A stretch of 64,000 nucleotides of DNA from Saxidomus purpurata (GCA_022818135.1 JAFMSR010000001.1:29808082-29872081); one strand, 5' to 3'; positions 31,468-42,940 are shown, numbered from the stretch's first letter. Notes: a model not told the origin generated them from the sequence alone. Program-made: numbers and translations.

Positions 31468-32798
31468 GATCAGTTTCTAACCGTAGCCTACTTGAGTACT
31501 ATTTCGGCAGAATACTGCTGTCTTTCCTTCTGAATGGATTTGAGACGTTTGAACGATTGCTTATATTTCAGACAACTGCTTTGATACTTCTCGTGTACTT
31601 TTCGACTTCTGGTCACACTTTTAACCAAAGACTTTACCACTGGCGAGTGGTAAAGACATAACAGTGACTAACTAAACTTTGAAATCATAGAAACCAGTAT
31701 TATACAACGTCGCCTTTTTTATTATAAGATGGCGAAAGACTCCTGCTCGAACTATCTTATCAAACGTTGTTGACGTGATGGCAAATAAATCGCGAACATT
31801 TTTAATGACACTCTCTACAACTGGATTGAAAGTGTGTCTAAAAGATGCCCAAATGCTTGTTGTGCAATGCATATATTTATATTTGCCTTTATGGAGGCAA
31901 GTTGAACTTGCAAATCAAGTTTCTCAAGAGACTTTGTACTTCTACTGTAAATAGAAGGTGAATTACCAAAGCCACTCTTTTGCGTTTCGTCAACAGTACT
32001 TCTAAAGTGGGTTCTATAGTTGGAACCTTAATCTAATCCTCATTCATGGATATCTATAACTGTTTATGTAACAGGAACATTTTGAAGGGTCACTTAACTG
32101 ATTTTTTCCAAAGCAAACCGAGTTTGTGATTTTGGTTTGGAAACAAACGCACCTTCACCTCCGAAGATTTACTTCGGCTAATGTCAGACAAAATAGATGT
32201 ATGTCGAGAATGAGTCTTGCTATAAGTAAAATAACTGTTGCAATCTATAACAGAAATAAGTTTCAAGTTCAAGTTTGTTCATAATCTTGACTTTTTACAC
32301 GCATGTGATTAATAAAAATAGTTTTGTAAAAAAAACAGTAGTAACAACAGCAAGTTACACGTATGACAGTTGTAAGCATGAAGTAATGCTGTATTACAAT
32401 TTATCTAAAGACATTACAATAAACAACACTAGACAGCTACAATATGAGTAAAGTTATACCTCCCTGAGTTTTCAAGTACATGTATTATGTATATGATTGT
32501 TTATCACTTTGATATTTCCAAAAAAATTCCAATGTTAAGTACCATTTGTAAAGGTTATATTTGAGATTTTTTGAAAGATAAAGTTTATAATATTTCCAAT
32601 ATTTTATGACTTTAGACAATCAAACGATATATTTCATCAAAACAATTTGCGCAGTAAGATATACACTACACATACAGGCGAGATATCTCTTACTTGAAGT
32701 ATACATATACAGTATCGTGCTGACCATTGGTGCAATGTGCAAAGCACTATTCCAAATGATTATGACATTTGTGCTAAATCAATTTATTTTATATACTA
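31468..32798. other. Non-coding stretch
   Basis: A perfect hairpin CTTTACCACT-ggcg-AGTGGTAAAG lies at about 31631-31654. The 66- and 60-codon minus frames here have no recognised domain. No other structure is supported. Confidence 0.4.
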
Positions 32799-33585
32799 CA
32801 GTTGACTCTCGTTATCTCGAATTTCAAGGGACCAGACCTTTTACTTCGAGATAAACTAAGTTCGAGGTAAGAGGAGGGGCTTTTAGTTGTTGTTTTTTTT
32901 TGGACGTATATGGACGAATAGTGCACAAAATTCCCTGTTTTCAAGACAGGCAATCATTTGTATTTGATTTATTGATGCAAATGTTCCCTGAAACATTGGA
33001 ACACAAATTCCATTTTAAGTACATTTTATTTTTGCATATACCCAAAACAGCCCTCGGTAATAAATATCAAGCATATTCTAATAAACATAAGAACAGCATC
33101 TAACTACAAGACAAAATATTTACAGACTGATATATTCGTTCAGAAATCATCGCTTTTTTTATTAAACTCAATCAATTTTTATAATTTAACCTCTCAAATA
33201 AAATTAAGTCTTTAAAGTAATTACCGCATTTTTCATCATTAATTACACGTAGTCACCGGCAATTAAAGTAAATCCATGAAAAACAAACAACAATCATTAC
33301 TACACGTGTGAATTGGCATGACAACGTCTCACCCTTGCTTTGACCCGCCGCACCTGATCCGTCGGTGACTTTCGCACTTCGACTTAACGAGTTGACAATA
33401 CACTGGAATTTGATTGACGGGACCAAAAAATCCCTTCGACACATCCGGAGTCTCGGTATGTCAAATTTTGTCTTAAAAGGAGTTAAAGTACATAAATAAA
33501 GAAGGAAATTTGACGGGACTTTAGAATTTCTTCGAATTAAACGGAAATTCGAGGTAAGCGAGTTTCAGATACTGAGAGTCAACTG
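32799..33585. mobile_element. 787-bp pogo/Tigger-like MITE with TA duplication
   Basis: TA (32797) precedes CAGTTGACTCTCGTTATCTC; the right end GATACTGAGAGTCAACTG is followed by TA (33586). The TIR start CAGTTGACTCTC..TATCT and its TA target fit the pogo/Tigger branch of Tc1/mariner, whose ends begin CAGT and hold TATC/TCGAA repeats. Subterminal AATTTCAAGGGACCAGAC and AATTTCTTCGAATTAAACGG are further near-inverted matches. No transposase frame. Confidence 0.75.
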
Positions 33586-35285
33586 TATTATCATATAAAT
33601 ACACGGAATGAAGAAATGTAACAAAATGAAATTTTGAGATTAGCATGTTGCAAAACCTAGAAAGTTGTACAAGTTTTGCATGATTTTTACAAATCATAGG
33701 TTCATCTAGCTTTTTCATATTTGGATGACTAAAATAGTAAAATAGTAACGATGCATGATTGTTGTTCTATAGTCAGTGAAAGGTGAGCATTCTAATATTA
33801 ATGCAGTGAAATTCATCACCTAGAACACAACTATTACACAAAAGCAGGTACGTTCATTTCTAGGGATATTAAGAAATAGACCCTTTTCAATTGGAAAACG
33901 ATGGTTTATATAGTTCTATATTTACATAAACAAATCTGATTTACTTTGCACAATCCACGTGCCTTTCTGTATAATACCGACTTCCGGTATTATCGTTGTT
34001 ATCCCAATGTTGGACGATTATTGTAACATGTGTCATCCTATAGTAGGGGGCCTAAGACGGTCAATCACATAAAATGGTCCGAAATAGTATACCTTTTATA
34101 CAACGTTTTTCTATGATGTCTATCATATTCAAAACATATTGTTAGACAGTGCTCCTATCTTGTAAAACATACAAAAAATCAAAACGTTTGGTCACGTCGT
34201 CAGCTTAAAGAAAACATAATTACAAATGTAACGAGTTTCGGAGTTAGGATCTCCAACAATTGAACTGTGTAAATGCGTCAAACAATCAACCTAACAAAAA
34301 CTCACATTTTTAGACATTTATAGCTGAAAACAACCCACCAAGATCTACTGAGTCTGTTATATCGTACATATTTCAAACATGACAGATGTAGTGACTTTAG
34401 ATAGGCACTTAAAAGTAAACCTGCCCGTCCGTTCTAAATAAATTCAGTCCGGATTCTAGGTAGTTTTCATCAATCATGCATTTCAGTCATCTTTCCAAAA
34501 TACATGAAAATTATAAAACGAGCATGTTTGAAAATAAATTCTTACACATACTGAGCAAGAAATCCATTTAATAAAATTTCTTATTCTGATTGACTGTATG
34601 GTTGTTTGACAAAACATATAAATATAGTCACATTCTTCGTAAATTGAAGTTATTAAGACTGGAATATTTTTTTCCATTTAGATCTGATTGATAACAAAAT
34701 CTTTTGCATGGTTTATCTTCCGATATACAACGGTTCGCGGTCGACATTTAATCGACATTTAATTCTTCCATGCCTACAAAAATATTAAAAATCAAATTTC
34801 CTCTGGGATAAATAACATTCATCTGCGTTGTTATTAACTTTCCTGCAGTAAAATTTGGGGTGATAGTTATCCTTCACTGGTCTGTATTTCAAACAGATAT
34901 CAATTACAAAAAAAAAATGATATCAACTTATGTTTGGTATATTTCATTATATTAATTCATGTTTTAACCAGATTCAGAACATTATTTAAATTAAACATAG
35001 CACATACATATGCGCAAAAATAAAAATCAATTGGAGGTATACATGTACCATGAACGTAATAAACATTTATAGTAATAGTTTACATATAATAATTCAATAA
35101 TTTGGAAATATCATTACAAGCAATATAGATAAGCACACATTAATTCCGGTATTAAGGACAACGATCTTTTGTTAAATATATATCTTACTTATTAATGGAC
35201 GTATTGTTACCAGTCATTATGTGTGATGTTTCTGTCGCAATCTTCGTCATACAATCATCGCGACATTCTAGAACAGTATTTATAC
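33586..35285. other. Non-coding stretch
   Basis: AT-rich. Apart from a small direct repeat (TCGACATTTAATCGACATTTAA near 34742, read in two halves) nothing is seen. No tRNA, TIR or coding motif. Confidence 0.45.
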
Positions 35286-35480
35286 AGTGGCGCCTGCGTG
35301 TGGGTTCCCCGTGCACACGGTTTCTTTCGCGTGCAACACGAACGCTACACGCTTCACGGTTCCACTCGATTAACCGTGTAGCCAATCAGAACTATGAATA
35401 AAACGTGTATCGTGCAGAACCGGGTATAGCCGTGCAGCCAATCAAATAAGCACACTAACCGTGCAGCCAATCAACATCGA
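35286..35480 (+). repeat. GC-rich repeat related to 47833-48013 (inverse) with three CCAAT motifs
   Basis: TACAGTGGCGCCTGCGTGTG at 35284 is the reverse complement of the end of the duplicated repeats at 48013 and 50571, and GGTTCCCCGTG and CGCGTGCAACACG follow in the same inverse order. Downstream, GTGTAGCCAATCAG, GTGCAGCCAATCAA and GTGCAGCCAATCAA (about 35376, 35431 and 35461) are three AGCCAATCA boxes, matching the NF-Y/CCAAT consensus. They may be promoter-like or just repeat units. Confidence 0.6.
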
Positions 35481-35936
35481 GATGATGTAGTCGGACATGT
35501 TAGGCAGATACAAATATGATTTACATCTGACAACGATTATATTTGATAAAGTATGCCGAACTAAATGCCTTTGGTAAGAATTGGTAAGTGCTTCGGCAAA
35601 TATATTCCATCTGTCTTGCAAAACAGAATAAATCAAGTGATGACATTGCTACATCTTTATAAAAGGCTACCAGTCACCTGGTCACCTCGTACCTTAGTCA
35701 ACTCGTACCTTAGGAGAGTAAAGGAAAGTCTGTGTATACGTACATTTTATAAATTTCCCTTAGATTTTCAAATGATAATTCTCATAACTATATATATATT
35801 TTTAAATACCTATATTTCGTTTCTTTGTCATGAAATTTATTCCACTTTCCAGTCTATTTGAAAAATTTCGACTTCGAAGGTAAACCGATTCTATAGGCTG
35901 ATATTTTATAGTTGTCCACCTTCAGTGACAGTTATA
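35481..35936. other. Non-coding stretch
   Basis: A short direct repeat CTCGTACCTTAG occurs twice (near 35686 and 35702). Nothing else supported. Confidence 0.4.
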
Positions 35937-36586
35937 GCGTAATTTATTTAGCGTTTCAGTGTGACCCCTTTAACAGATCTGAAACTGTATTTTATAACTG
36001 TCACACCTCTACGCCTAATTTTAATGTGACCCATAATAGGCGGAAAGTGTAGTTTCAATATTGGGTATGTTACCTGCGCACAATACACAGTTAACCTAGT
36101 TCAAATAATAATTTTCCGCTTTAAGATGAAGAATTAAATATGTTTTTAAATGAAAACTTAAGATTTTGTGAAAATTCTCACCACTTTATTAAAATCCGAA
36201 TGTTGAAACCTAAACATGCAAGTTTACACATACAGCATGATATGCCATTTATTTTTATATTTCTCCTGATTGACACAAGTGTGTAAATAGGAAAACGTAA
36301 CTTTGAATTGAGTTAGTATCATTTTAAACTTAATCCTATCATGTTAAATCATAAATACATTCAAATATTGGATTTTATTGCGTTTATAAGTGCCCGACAG
36401 AATTTTGTTGGGTATGTGTTCCCAGCTATTTGCACATCAAAGTGAGACGTAGAAGGCGGACAGCTGTAAAATGTCAACCTGTAAAATTGGTTTGCCTGCG
36501 AAGTGGAAATTGTGAGACTATGACAGTTATAAAATATCAGATCTGTGGAAGGGGTCGCACTGAAACTCCAAATTAATTAGGCTATA
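35937..36586. mobile_element. 650-bp element with long imperfect inverted ends
   Basis: GTTTCAGTGTGACCCCTTTA then ACAGATCTGAAA..TTTTATAACTGTC on the left (35953-36005) is mirrored by GACAGTTATAAAATATCAGA then TCTGTGGAAGGGGTCGCACT and GAAAC on the right (36520-36567). Arms are about 60 bases with several mismatches. Outer bases TAATTTATTTAGC and the mirrored AATTAATTAGGC extend the match. No coding capacity. Confidence 0.65.
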
Positions 36587-37301
36587 AATTTATTCCAGCG
36601 ATACAACTTTTGTGCACATTAGCATTGTTGTACCTCATTGATAAATACAGTGAAAGCAGCAGAAATGCTTACTTGATATTTTTCTCAGATTCGCCGTGAC
36701 ATCATACTGACCAGCTAACCAATCAGATTATTAGGTCGCTTTCATTTCTCCATTCGGTAAAAGGTGAAAACTCGGTCTTTACCATTCATGACTCATATGC
36801 ACGTTTAACTTTATCTTAAATAAAAAGCTTTTAAAAACATAGAATTAAAGGTATTGGGAGATCGTCGTCTTCTTTCATTTCTAATCTTGGTTATTGTATT
36901 ATTCAAACTTAAATAAATGGAGACCAGTGATGACAGCCGAGGAATCACCTTTCCGGGCGAATGTAAATTATTTACCAGTACCCGGATGTGGGAAGCCAAG
37001 AATACAATCAATTAATCTTTTATTTCATTGCAACTATGCTTTTATTCATTGGAAACTGTAAACATGTCCGTCTTTCTTATTTATATCATGGCTACTGCAT
37101 ATTTGTATAGGAAAACACTGTACTGCTTAGACTGCATGTGCTCTATCTGTAATATAGAACATGATCTATCTGAATTAGAGAACACTTCAGATTTTTTTTA
37201 TTGCCTAGATTTTTGTTTTACAATATTAATTTGGAAAAGTCTTAATCAGCCGGTCAAAAATAAAATAAAAAACAAAAAGACTTAAATGCTCCGGTATATA
37301 T
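36587..37301. other. Non-coding stretch
   Basis: Frames at 36811-37285 are low-complexity and unassigned. Nothing supported. Confidence 0.4.
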
Positions 37302-37897
37302 CAGTGTTCCCACTCAGTATTTTTTCAAAGGCTTACTTATCCTGTGGACACAAAAAGTGGGGGTAAATCTCAATTTTTGGGGTATGAAAATTATAAGATA
37401 GACAAGAGCTGACCGTTGAAAATATTTACAACCCGCGACAACCACTTGTTCTGAAATCGTTTCGGGTACTTTTTCCGCCTTTTAACTTTTCTACTCGTAG
37501 TTGTGTCAGTACTCGTGGATGGCAACTCTTCACTTTTGTTGGGCATCATTTATTTTATTCATTGCGAAGCCAAACACAATGCTTTGACTGCGACATTTGT
37601 GCAGACGAAGCTCGGATCATTAGATTGGTCACACTTTTGAAGTGCGAATATTATTTCCCAGAGCATTATAATAAAATACGCAACCCGTCTACATTTCATA
37701 ACGGCAATGGTAAATCATCAGCAGTAACTGTTATGCCGATCAATTTGCCGAGAAAGTAGAATTTCCATGATCTATCTTTAGAACATACTGGGGGATTCAA
37801 GCTGAACCTATTCGTCCTCGGCATTTTGTATGCGTGCCATCTCACACATGGTGAAAAAATGTGATTTACATAATAATTCACGAGAGTGGGAACACTG
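37302..37897. mobile_element. 596-bp hAT-like non-autonomous element
   Basis: CAGTGTTCCCACTC at 37302-37315 is the exact reverse complement of GAGTGGGAACACTG at 37884-37897. CAGTGTTCCC termini are frequent among hAT elements. An 8-bp target duplication is not visible, so the superfamily is provisional. The 65-codon plus frame inside (37562-37759) has paired Cys (CFDCDICAD) but no recognised domain. Confidence 0.6.
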
Positions 37898-37993
37898 TAG
37901 GCTGCAGAACACTTAAAAAAGCAAACAAGTACATGATTGTATTGATTTTTTTCAGTGAAAAAGATTGAGGCCTCTACCACACAATTTTGTTAA

Positions 37994-38622
37994 AGCGACT
38001 GCACTCCAGATGGCCAAATGACTTTAAAAAAATAAAATTTCAAATTTCAAGAAAATCAGTGTTGCATTTGTATGTTGGGCATTGAAATCTGACCACTGAC
38101 ATATTTTATAGCTAAAAAAACGCTGAAAAAATACTGTTTTTGATATATTTCCTATCACGAATTTTAACCCGTGACTAACGGGGTAAGTTTAAAAATATCA
38201 TGTTTATTTTTATCTGAATCGTCACATGATATTGTGGAGTCATCACGTGACATCGCGCATGACTGTTTGCACATGCAGAGATTAACGTCATTTACACATT
38301 TCACAAAAGTTACAACATTTTTCATACATCATACGTCGATTTAATCGATGATACAGCCTATACACTTACCTCTTCAATATTCGATGCTGAAGACTCTGCC
38401 ATTTTGTTTTGTTTACATCTAAATACAACGACCACGTGATCGTTTCAAACTGCCCGCGTGACAGAATACCCGCTATTTTAAAACGGGAAACCCATTCTCC
38501 GGGAAGATGAAAAACAACAGCAAAAGCTTTTATTTCTTAAAAACAATTCGTTTTTGACCATTATTAGACTTTAAATACACAAAGGATGTATTATTTTGGG
38601 GGTTATCTGGAGTGCAGTCGCT
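37994..38622. mobile_element. 629-bp MITE with perfect 18-bp TIR and TTAA duplication
   Basis: AGCGACTGCACTCCAGAT follows TTAA (37990-37993), and ATCTGGAGTGCAGTCGCT precedes TTAA (38623-38626): perfect 18-base TIRs and a perfect TTAA target duplication. This fits piggyBac-type cut-and-paste movement, inferred from the TTAA target. Perfect ends suggest recent activity. The interior is non-coding and contains a partial ATCGATTT palindrome near 38337. Confidence 0.85.
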
Positions 38623-38756
38623 TTAAGTCACATGATATTATGTCACACATTGTAGGGCATGAGAGCTGTCAATCAAGCTTCAAGCTTTCTTCAAAATTGA
38701 GCTAAAATAGATAAGTATAAACTAACTAACTAGTAACTAACATGCCATGATACAAA

Positions 38757-38854
38757 TCAGATAGAGTAACTGTTGGCTTGAATAATTACGTCATTTCTCA
38801 GAGGCATAGCCTCCTCGAAATAATATGATTATTCTCGCCAACAGTACTCTATCT
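38757..38854. mobile_element. 98-bp near-perfect hairpin MITE
   Basis: CAGATAGAGTAACTGTTGGC on the left pairs with GCCAACAGTACTCTATCT on the right, with inner arms TTGAATAATTACGTCATTTC and its imperfect complement, and a centre GAGGCATAGCCTC that is itself palindromic. The whole element can fold into one long hairpin with almost no loop, like a microRNA precursor or foldback MITE. Confidence 0.8.
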
Positions 38855-39685
38855 AATACTTAAAACAGCAAGGCTTTTCATCAGGAAATTCAGAAAGGCC
38901 TTGGCCTTTCAATTGGGAAATTTATTCGAGATAAAAGTCCATTTTGGGAAAAGATTTACAATAATATTTTTCGTTATGCGACATTGACAACCGGAAGTCG
39001 AAATAAATTTACCTCCCCTGAGACATGGACTAAAATTCAGGCCCAGAATCGGATTAGACTGGTAATGCATAACACGCAGTACTGTGCGCTGTTATGTGAT
39101 AGTGCAACGAAAAATCGATACCACACAGATGCTTCCTCCAGAAATGCAGCAATCATGTAAACAAACTTCGGGAAAACTTACTATGCTGCATTTTGGGTAG
39201 TTGCTCTGCCATAGTTGGGAAAGAATACTATATTTTTGGATTGGGAAGTGGCCGAATATCGACTAGGTACTCTTGAATTTTTAATAACAAAACTGGGAAT
39301 TCAGCGTAAAAAAGAAAGATTTTTTTGTAACTTGCCAACGCCCCTATATAGATCATCAAAAGTGTGCGGCCTGACTAGTTCATTTAGTGTCTATGAAGAT
39401 ATGCTTTACTGTAGTGCCCGAAACACTAGTCTAAAATGCGCCTTTACGCGTTTAAGTATAAAACTGAAACTAATCAGCAAATTAACTTTACAGAGGCGCT
39501 AGTCTTGTAGATGTCTTTTTGAAATATAACAACATATTTTTATGCTTTAAACATGTTGTAATTGTTGTATTTTATTAGATTTTATGAGTGGTTAGAAAAT
39601 GGTATGAAAATGTCCACATTTTGCCGAAGTCGGTTCGCACCTGGGTACCAATAACTAAAAAATCACATTATAGATCATACATCAT
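38855..39685. other. Non-coding stretch
   Basis: Frame 39215-39502 has no recognised motif. Nothing else supported. Confidence 0.4.
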
Positions 39686-39925
39686 GGCATCTGTGGCCGA
39701 GTGGTTAAGGTCACTGACTGATGATCACTTGTCCCTCACCGCTGTAGGTTCGTGCCCTACTTTGGTCAAGTTCTTTTATGTCTGGAAACTATCTAGGTTC
39801 TACCCAGGAGCCTGCTCGTGACTGAAATAATGCCCGAATTGGCACTTAGGGTCTTCCTCCTCCATGAAAGCTGGAAGTTGCCATCATGACCTTAGCTGTT
39901 GATTGTGACATTAAATCCAAATCAA
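39686..39925 (+). mobile_element. tRNA-derived SINE (class II tRNA head)
   Basis: Box A TGGCCGAGTGGTTAAGG (39694-39710) is a typical Ser/Leu-type D-arm, and box B is GGTTCGTGCCC (39748-39758, canonical GGTTCGANTCC). A body follows with CCATGAAAGCTGGAAGTTGCC and ATCATGACCTTAGC, and a tail ATTAAATCCAAATCAAT. The head cannot form a full acceptor stem, so it is a SINE and not a tRNA gene. RNA polymerase III would transcribe it from boxes A and B. Confidence 0.75.
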
Positions 39926-39929
39926 TCGA

Positions 39930-40445
39930 TTGGCACAACCCTGTTTAGTTTAGATATATAAACATGTATAGCACTGCCTAGTTGATTTCTTATCAAGACC
40001 CCTGTTTCAAAATTGACCATGATTTTACATCAGCTTAATATACTGAGAGGGGAAAATCTTCATGGCCTTGTGGACCTTTACCAAGATTGTGAAGATGACG
40101 AAACCCAGATCCAAATTGACCCTGTATTGGGGTCACTTTACTGTACATAGGTTTTAATATGAATTCTTTAATGATTGTCTTCAGTGGACCGTAGTGATAG
40201 CCAGTCAAACAGTATAGGGCCATATCTTTGCTATTGAAAAAAAAACATGCACAATGATTTCATGCAAATCTATGAGATTAGTTGACAACAATATTATTTG
40301 TTCAAAGGGATAACAAGAACTGAATAGCCAAGAGTGCAGATCATGATCAATTAAGCAAGGTGATCAGTCGCAAATGCAGGATCAATTGTTGCTCAGCAGT
40401 GCAAGGGTTAATTTACAATTTTGCTAAATAATGAAAATATCACTA
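39930..40445 (+). repeat. Fragment of the AGCTCACCTG repeat family interior
   Basis: ACCAAGATTGTGAAGATGAC, CCAAATTGACCCTG and ACTGTACATAGGTTTTAAT recall the interior at 28010-28230, and GAATAGCCAAGAGTGCAGAT then CATGATCA (near 40321) is one unit of the 42-bp minisatellite found at 26756. Confidence 0.5.
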
Positions 40446-40453
40446 ACATTTGT

Positions 40454-40570
40454 AGCTCCACTGGACAAAGTCCTTTGTCCAGCAGAGGTCATGTCATGAT
40501 CATGATGGTGGTGGTTTGTCCGTTTTCTGTCTGTCTGTAAACTTTACCTCAATATTCTACTGGTCACAAA
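40454..40570 (+). mobile_element. 5' end of another pearl-like family (AGCTCCACTGGACAAAG)
   Basis: AGCTCCA leads into a perfect hairpin CTGGACAAAG-tc-CTTTGTCCAG (40461-40482), then GTTTGTCCGTTTTCTGTCTG. The layout (AGCTC start, hairpin, GTCC/GTCT microsatellite) copies the other families in this window. The rest of the element is not traced. Confidence 0.5.
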
Positions 40571-40713
40571 CTGAAACACTAATCAATCCATATATAATTA
40601 CTATCTTAAGTTTTTCACATCCCATTTTCTAAAATCAGTCTACTGTCAAAGACATAATCAGGTTTAGAAAAATACTTTCTCAGCAAGTATAAATAATTGT
40701 AAATTTCATTTTT

Positions 40714-41630
40714 AGCTCGACTATTCGAAGAATAAGGAGGCTATTGCACTCGCCTCGGCGTCTGCGTTGGTTAAAGTTTTTTATAAAGTCAAATATCTTG
40801 AATACTATCAAAGGTATTGACTTGAAACTCAAAATATATGTTAACCATCAACATTTACACCAGAAGAAACAATCACCATAACTCTGTTTTGATTTTTGAC
40901 AGATTTATGCCCATTTTTAACTTAGAATTTTTGGGAAAAGATTTTATAAAGTCAAATATTTTGAATACTTATAAAGGTATTGACTTGAAACTCAAAGTAT
41001 GTGTCCACCATCAACATCTTCACCTGAGGAAACAATCCCCATAACTCTGTTTTGATTTTTGTTAGATTTATGCCCCTTTTTAACTTAGAATTTTTTGTGA
41101 AAGATTTTTATAAAGTTGAATATCTTGAATACTTTCAAACCTATGGACTTGAAACTTGAAATGTATGTTTACTATCAACATCTTCACCAATGTTTTTTTT
41201 TATTTTTGACATATTTATGCCCCTTTTAACTTAGAATTTTGTCGCAGTTTTTACCAGACTATTGTATGGAAATACTCTAAATGGCTTACTTTAATTTGAA
41301 ATACCATTGAATAATTAAATGCGGTCATGCTTTTTTAATTTTATACATATCAAGTTTGAAACATTACAAAGTTATGCATGATCAAATATACAAGGTCATG
41401 TATTTCTTTGAAATTATCCCCCTCTTCTCACCCAGTTGGCTTACAGAATCCAGAGTGAGGCTTTGCATGTAATGTACATTTACAAAGGTCTTTGAACAAG
41501 TTTCATATCTTTGACCTTAATTCTTATAGACAATTACACATTACACCAGTCCTGTTCTTAGACAAAAAAACCCATTTTACCGACAAGCTTTCGAATAGTC
41601 GAGCGTGCTGTCATGAGACAGCTGTTGTTA
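40714..41630 (+). mobile_element. Pearl-like element, AGCTCGACTATTCGAAG family
   Basis: Left AGCTCGACTATTCGAAGAAT mirrors right CTTTCGAATAGTCGAGC (41588-41604). The right end is followed by the hairpin GCTGTCATGAGACAGC and TGTTGTT. Three core units (TATAAAGTCAAATATCTTGA near 40791, 40944 and 41109; spacing 153 and 165) carry ACTTGAAACTCAAAATATAT and TATGCCCCTTTTTAACTTAG. Non-coding. Confidence 0.75.
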
Positions 41631-42229
41631 ATGTAACATTTAGATGTCATGAATACAATTTAACAACACTAGGTCTGATAAGACCCTGCATAATTACTGG
41701 TATGTGTCTAAATACTTTTTTTCATGCGACAACAGTATTTACAGCGCTTTATTTAGGATTTACTTAAATATTTCACATTATACAGCAAGTTTTCATAACA
41801 ATTCAAATAAATGTATTTATATTATATCAAACAGACTCTTTGCAAAACTAATTCTTATTTAGATAATTGTGTGACAGTTGTGGAAGGTTTTTGGGAATTA
41901 TGTATCTGTTACCAAAATATAACACAAAATGCAGATTTTTATTCTTACCAATCAGTTGAACTCTAAAAAAGATTAAGTTCTTTGAAAATTACTTTCTATA
42001 ACATACATGTTACAGTACTTGGTTAATGATTAGTTAAGAGTATGTATCTCTACAAAAGTCTAAAATGAAAAAGAAAGTTAATTTTAAGAAGTGCACAGGT
42101 TTATTTTTTTATCAGGCTGTAGCAAATTTGTTAGTTTATATCACTTGTTTAACAAAGACGTATAAAGGAAAACCTATTTTGTATATAACATTATCTAGTG
42201 ATCTTCCACCAGGCAAGTGGACTTGTACC
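41631..42229. other. Non-coding stretch
   Basis: AT-rich, no supported gene or repeat. Confidence 0.4.
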
Positions 42230-42269
42230 AAGGTGAGCGATATAGGGCCATCTTGGCCCTCTTGTATTA
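42230..42269 (+). repeat. Detached 3' end of the AGCTCACCTG family
   Basis: AAGGTGAGCGATATAGGGCC then ATCTTGGCCCTCTTGTA with the hairpin GGGCCATCTTGGCCC. No matching 5' end is seen upstream, so it is a 5'-deleted copy. Confidence 0.7.
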
Positions 42270-42940
42270 ATTTTTATAAATTTTGTTATTACTCCCCTAT
42301 AATATGAAAGTATTTAAAAAGTTGAGTATTTCTTTTTCAATATAATTTCTACTTTTACATTTGCATTGAATAAATATACAAATATTTTAACATTCTGAAC
42401 CAAAACGCAAGTTTTAAAACTACGTGTAGCCTCTGAATTCATTTATTTCCAATCTATCTTGGTAGGTAAAGGGAGGTAATAATAATTTTTCAAACTTGCA
42501 TTTCTAATGAATTCCATCTAAATATATAATTGTTAATGCAAATATTTTACAAATATAATACAATAGGTCTTATATTTATACTTTCCTTAGGCAAAGTATG
42601 TGTATCAAATTTGAACTTATGATAAAATAACTCTATCTTGGTTGGGCAACCAGGATGGGAAAATCAAATTTTCTAAAAAAAACCTCCAGTGAAAATCTTA
42701 CTTGAATTAAGTGCAAAGTGAACATAAATGAGTGTAAATGATCAGATGTTAAAGTTTCAAACAAATCTGTTACATGTCATAAATCTGATTATCCACCTTT
42801 AATACAATCTAGGTCATGTTTGAATATGGATCTTCTGGGGTCAAAAACTAGATCACAGGGTCAAATATAGGAAAACCTTGTGTACGAAATATTGGTTGCA
42901 ATTTTATATTGGATCTTGATGTAACTTTGTCAGTATTAGA
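42270..42940 (-). repeat. Inverse copy of the 27330-27860 block plus a 150-bp core unit
   Basis: 42270-42775 is the reverse complement of 27330-27860 (markers GTTATTACTCCCCT, GGTAAAGGGAGGTAAT, TTGGTTGGGCAACCAGGAT and CCTCCAGTGAAAATC). 42780-42940 reads in plus orientation as a core unit of copy B (GGGGTCAAAAACTAGATCAC, AAAACCTTGTGTACG), so two repeat pieces are joined. Confidence 0.75.

Noticed and set aside
39686..39765. tRNA gene (Ser/Leu type)
   Set aside because: Boxes A and B are present but the acceptor stem does not close and a SINE body follows.
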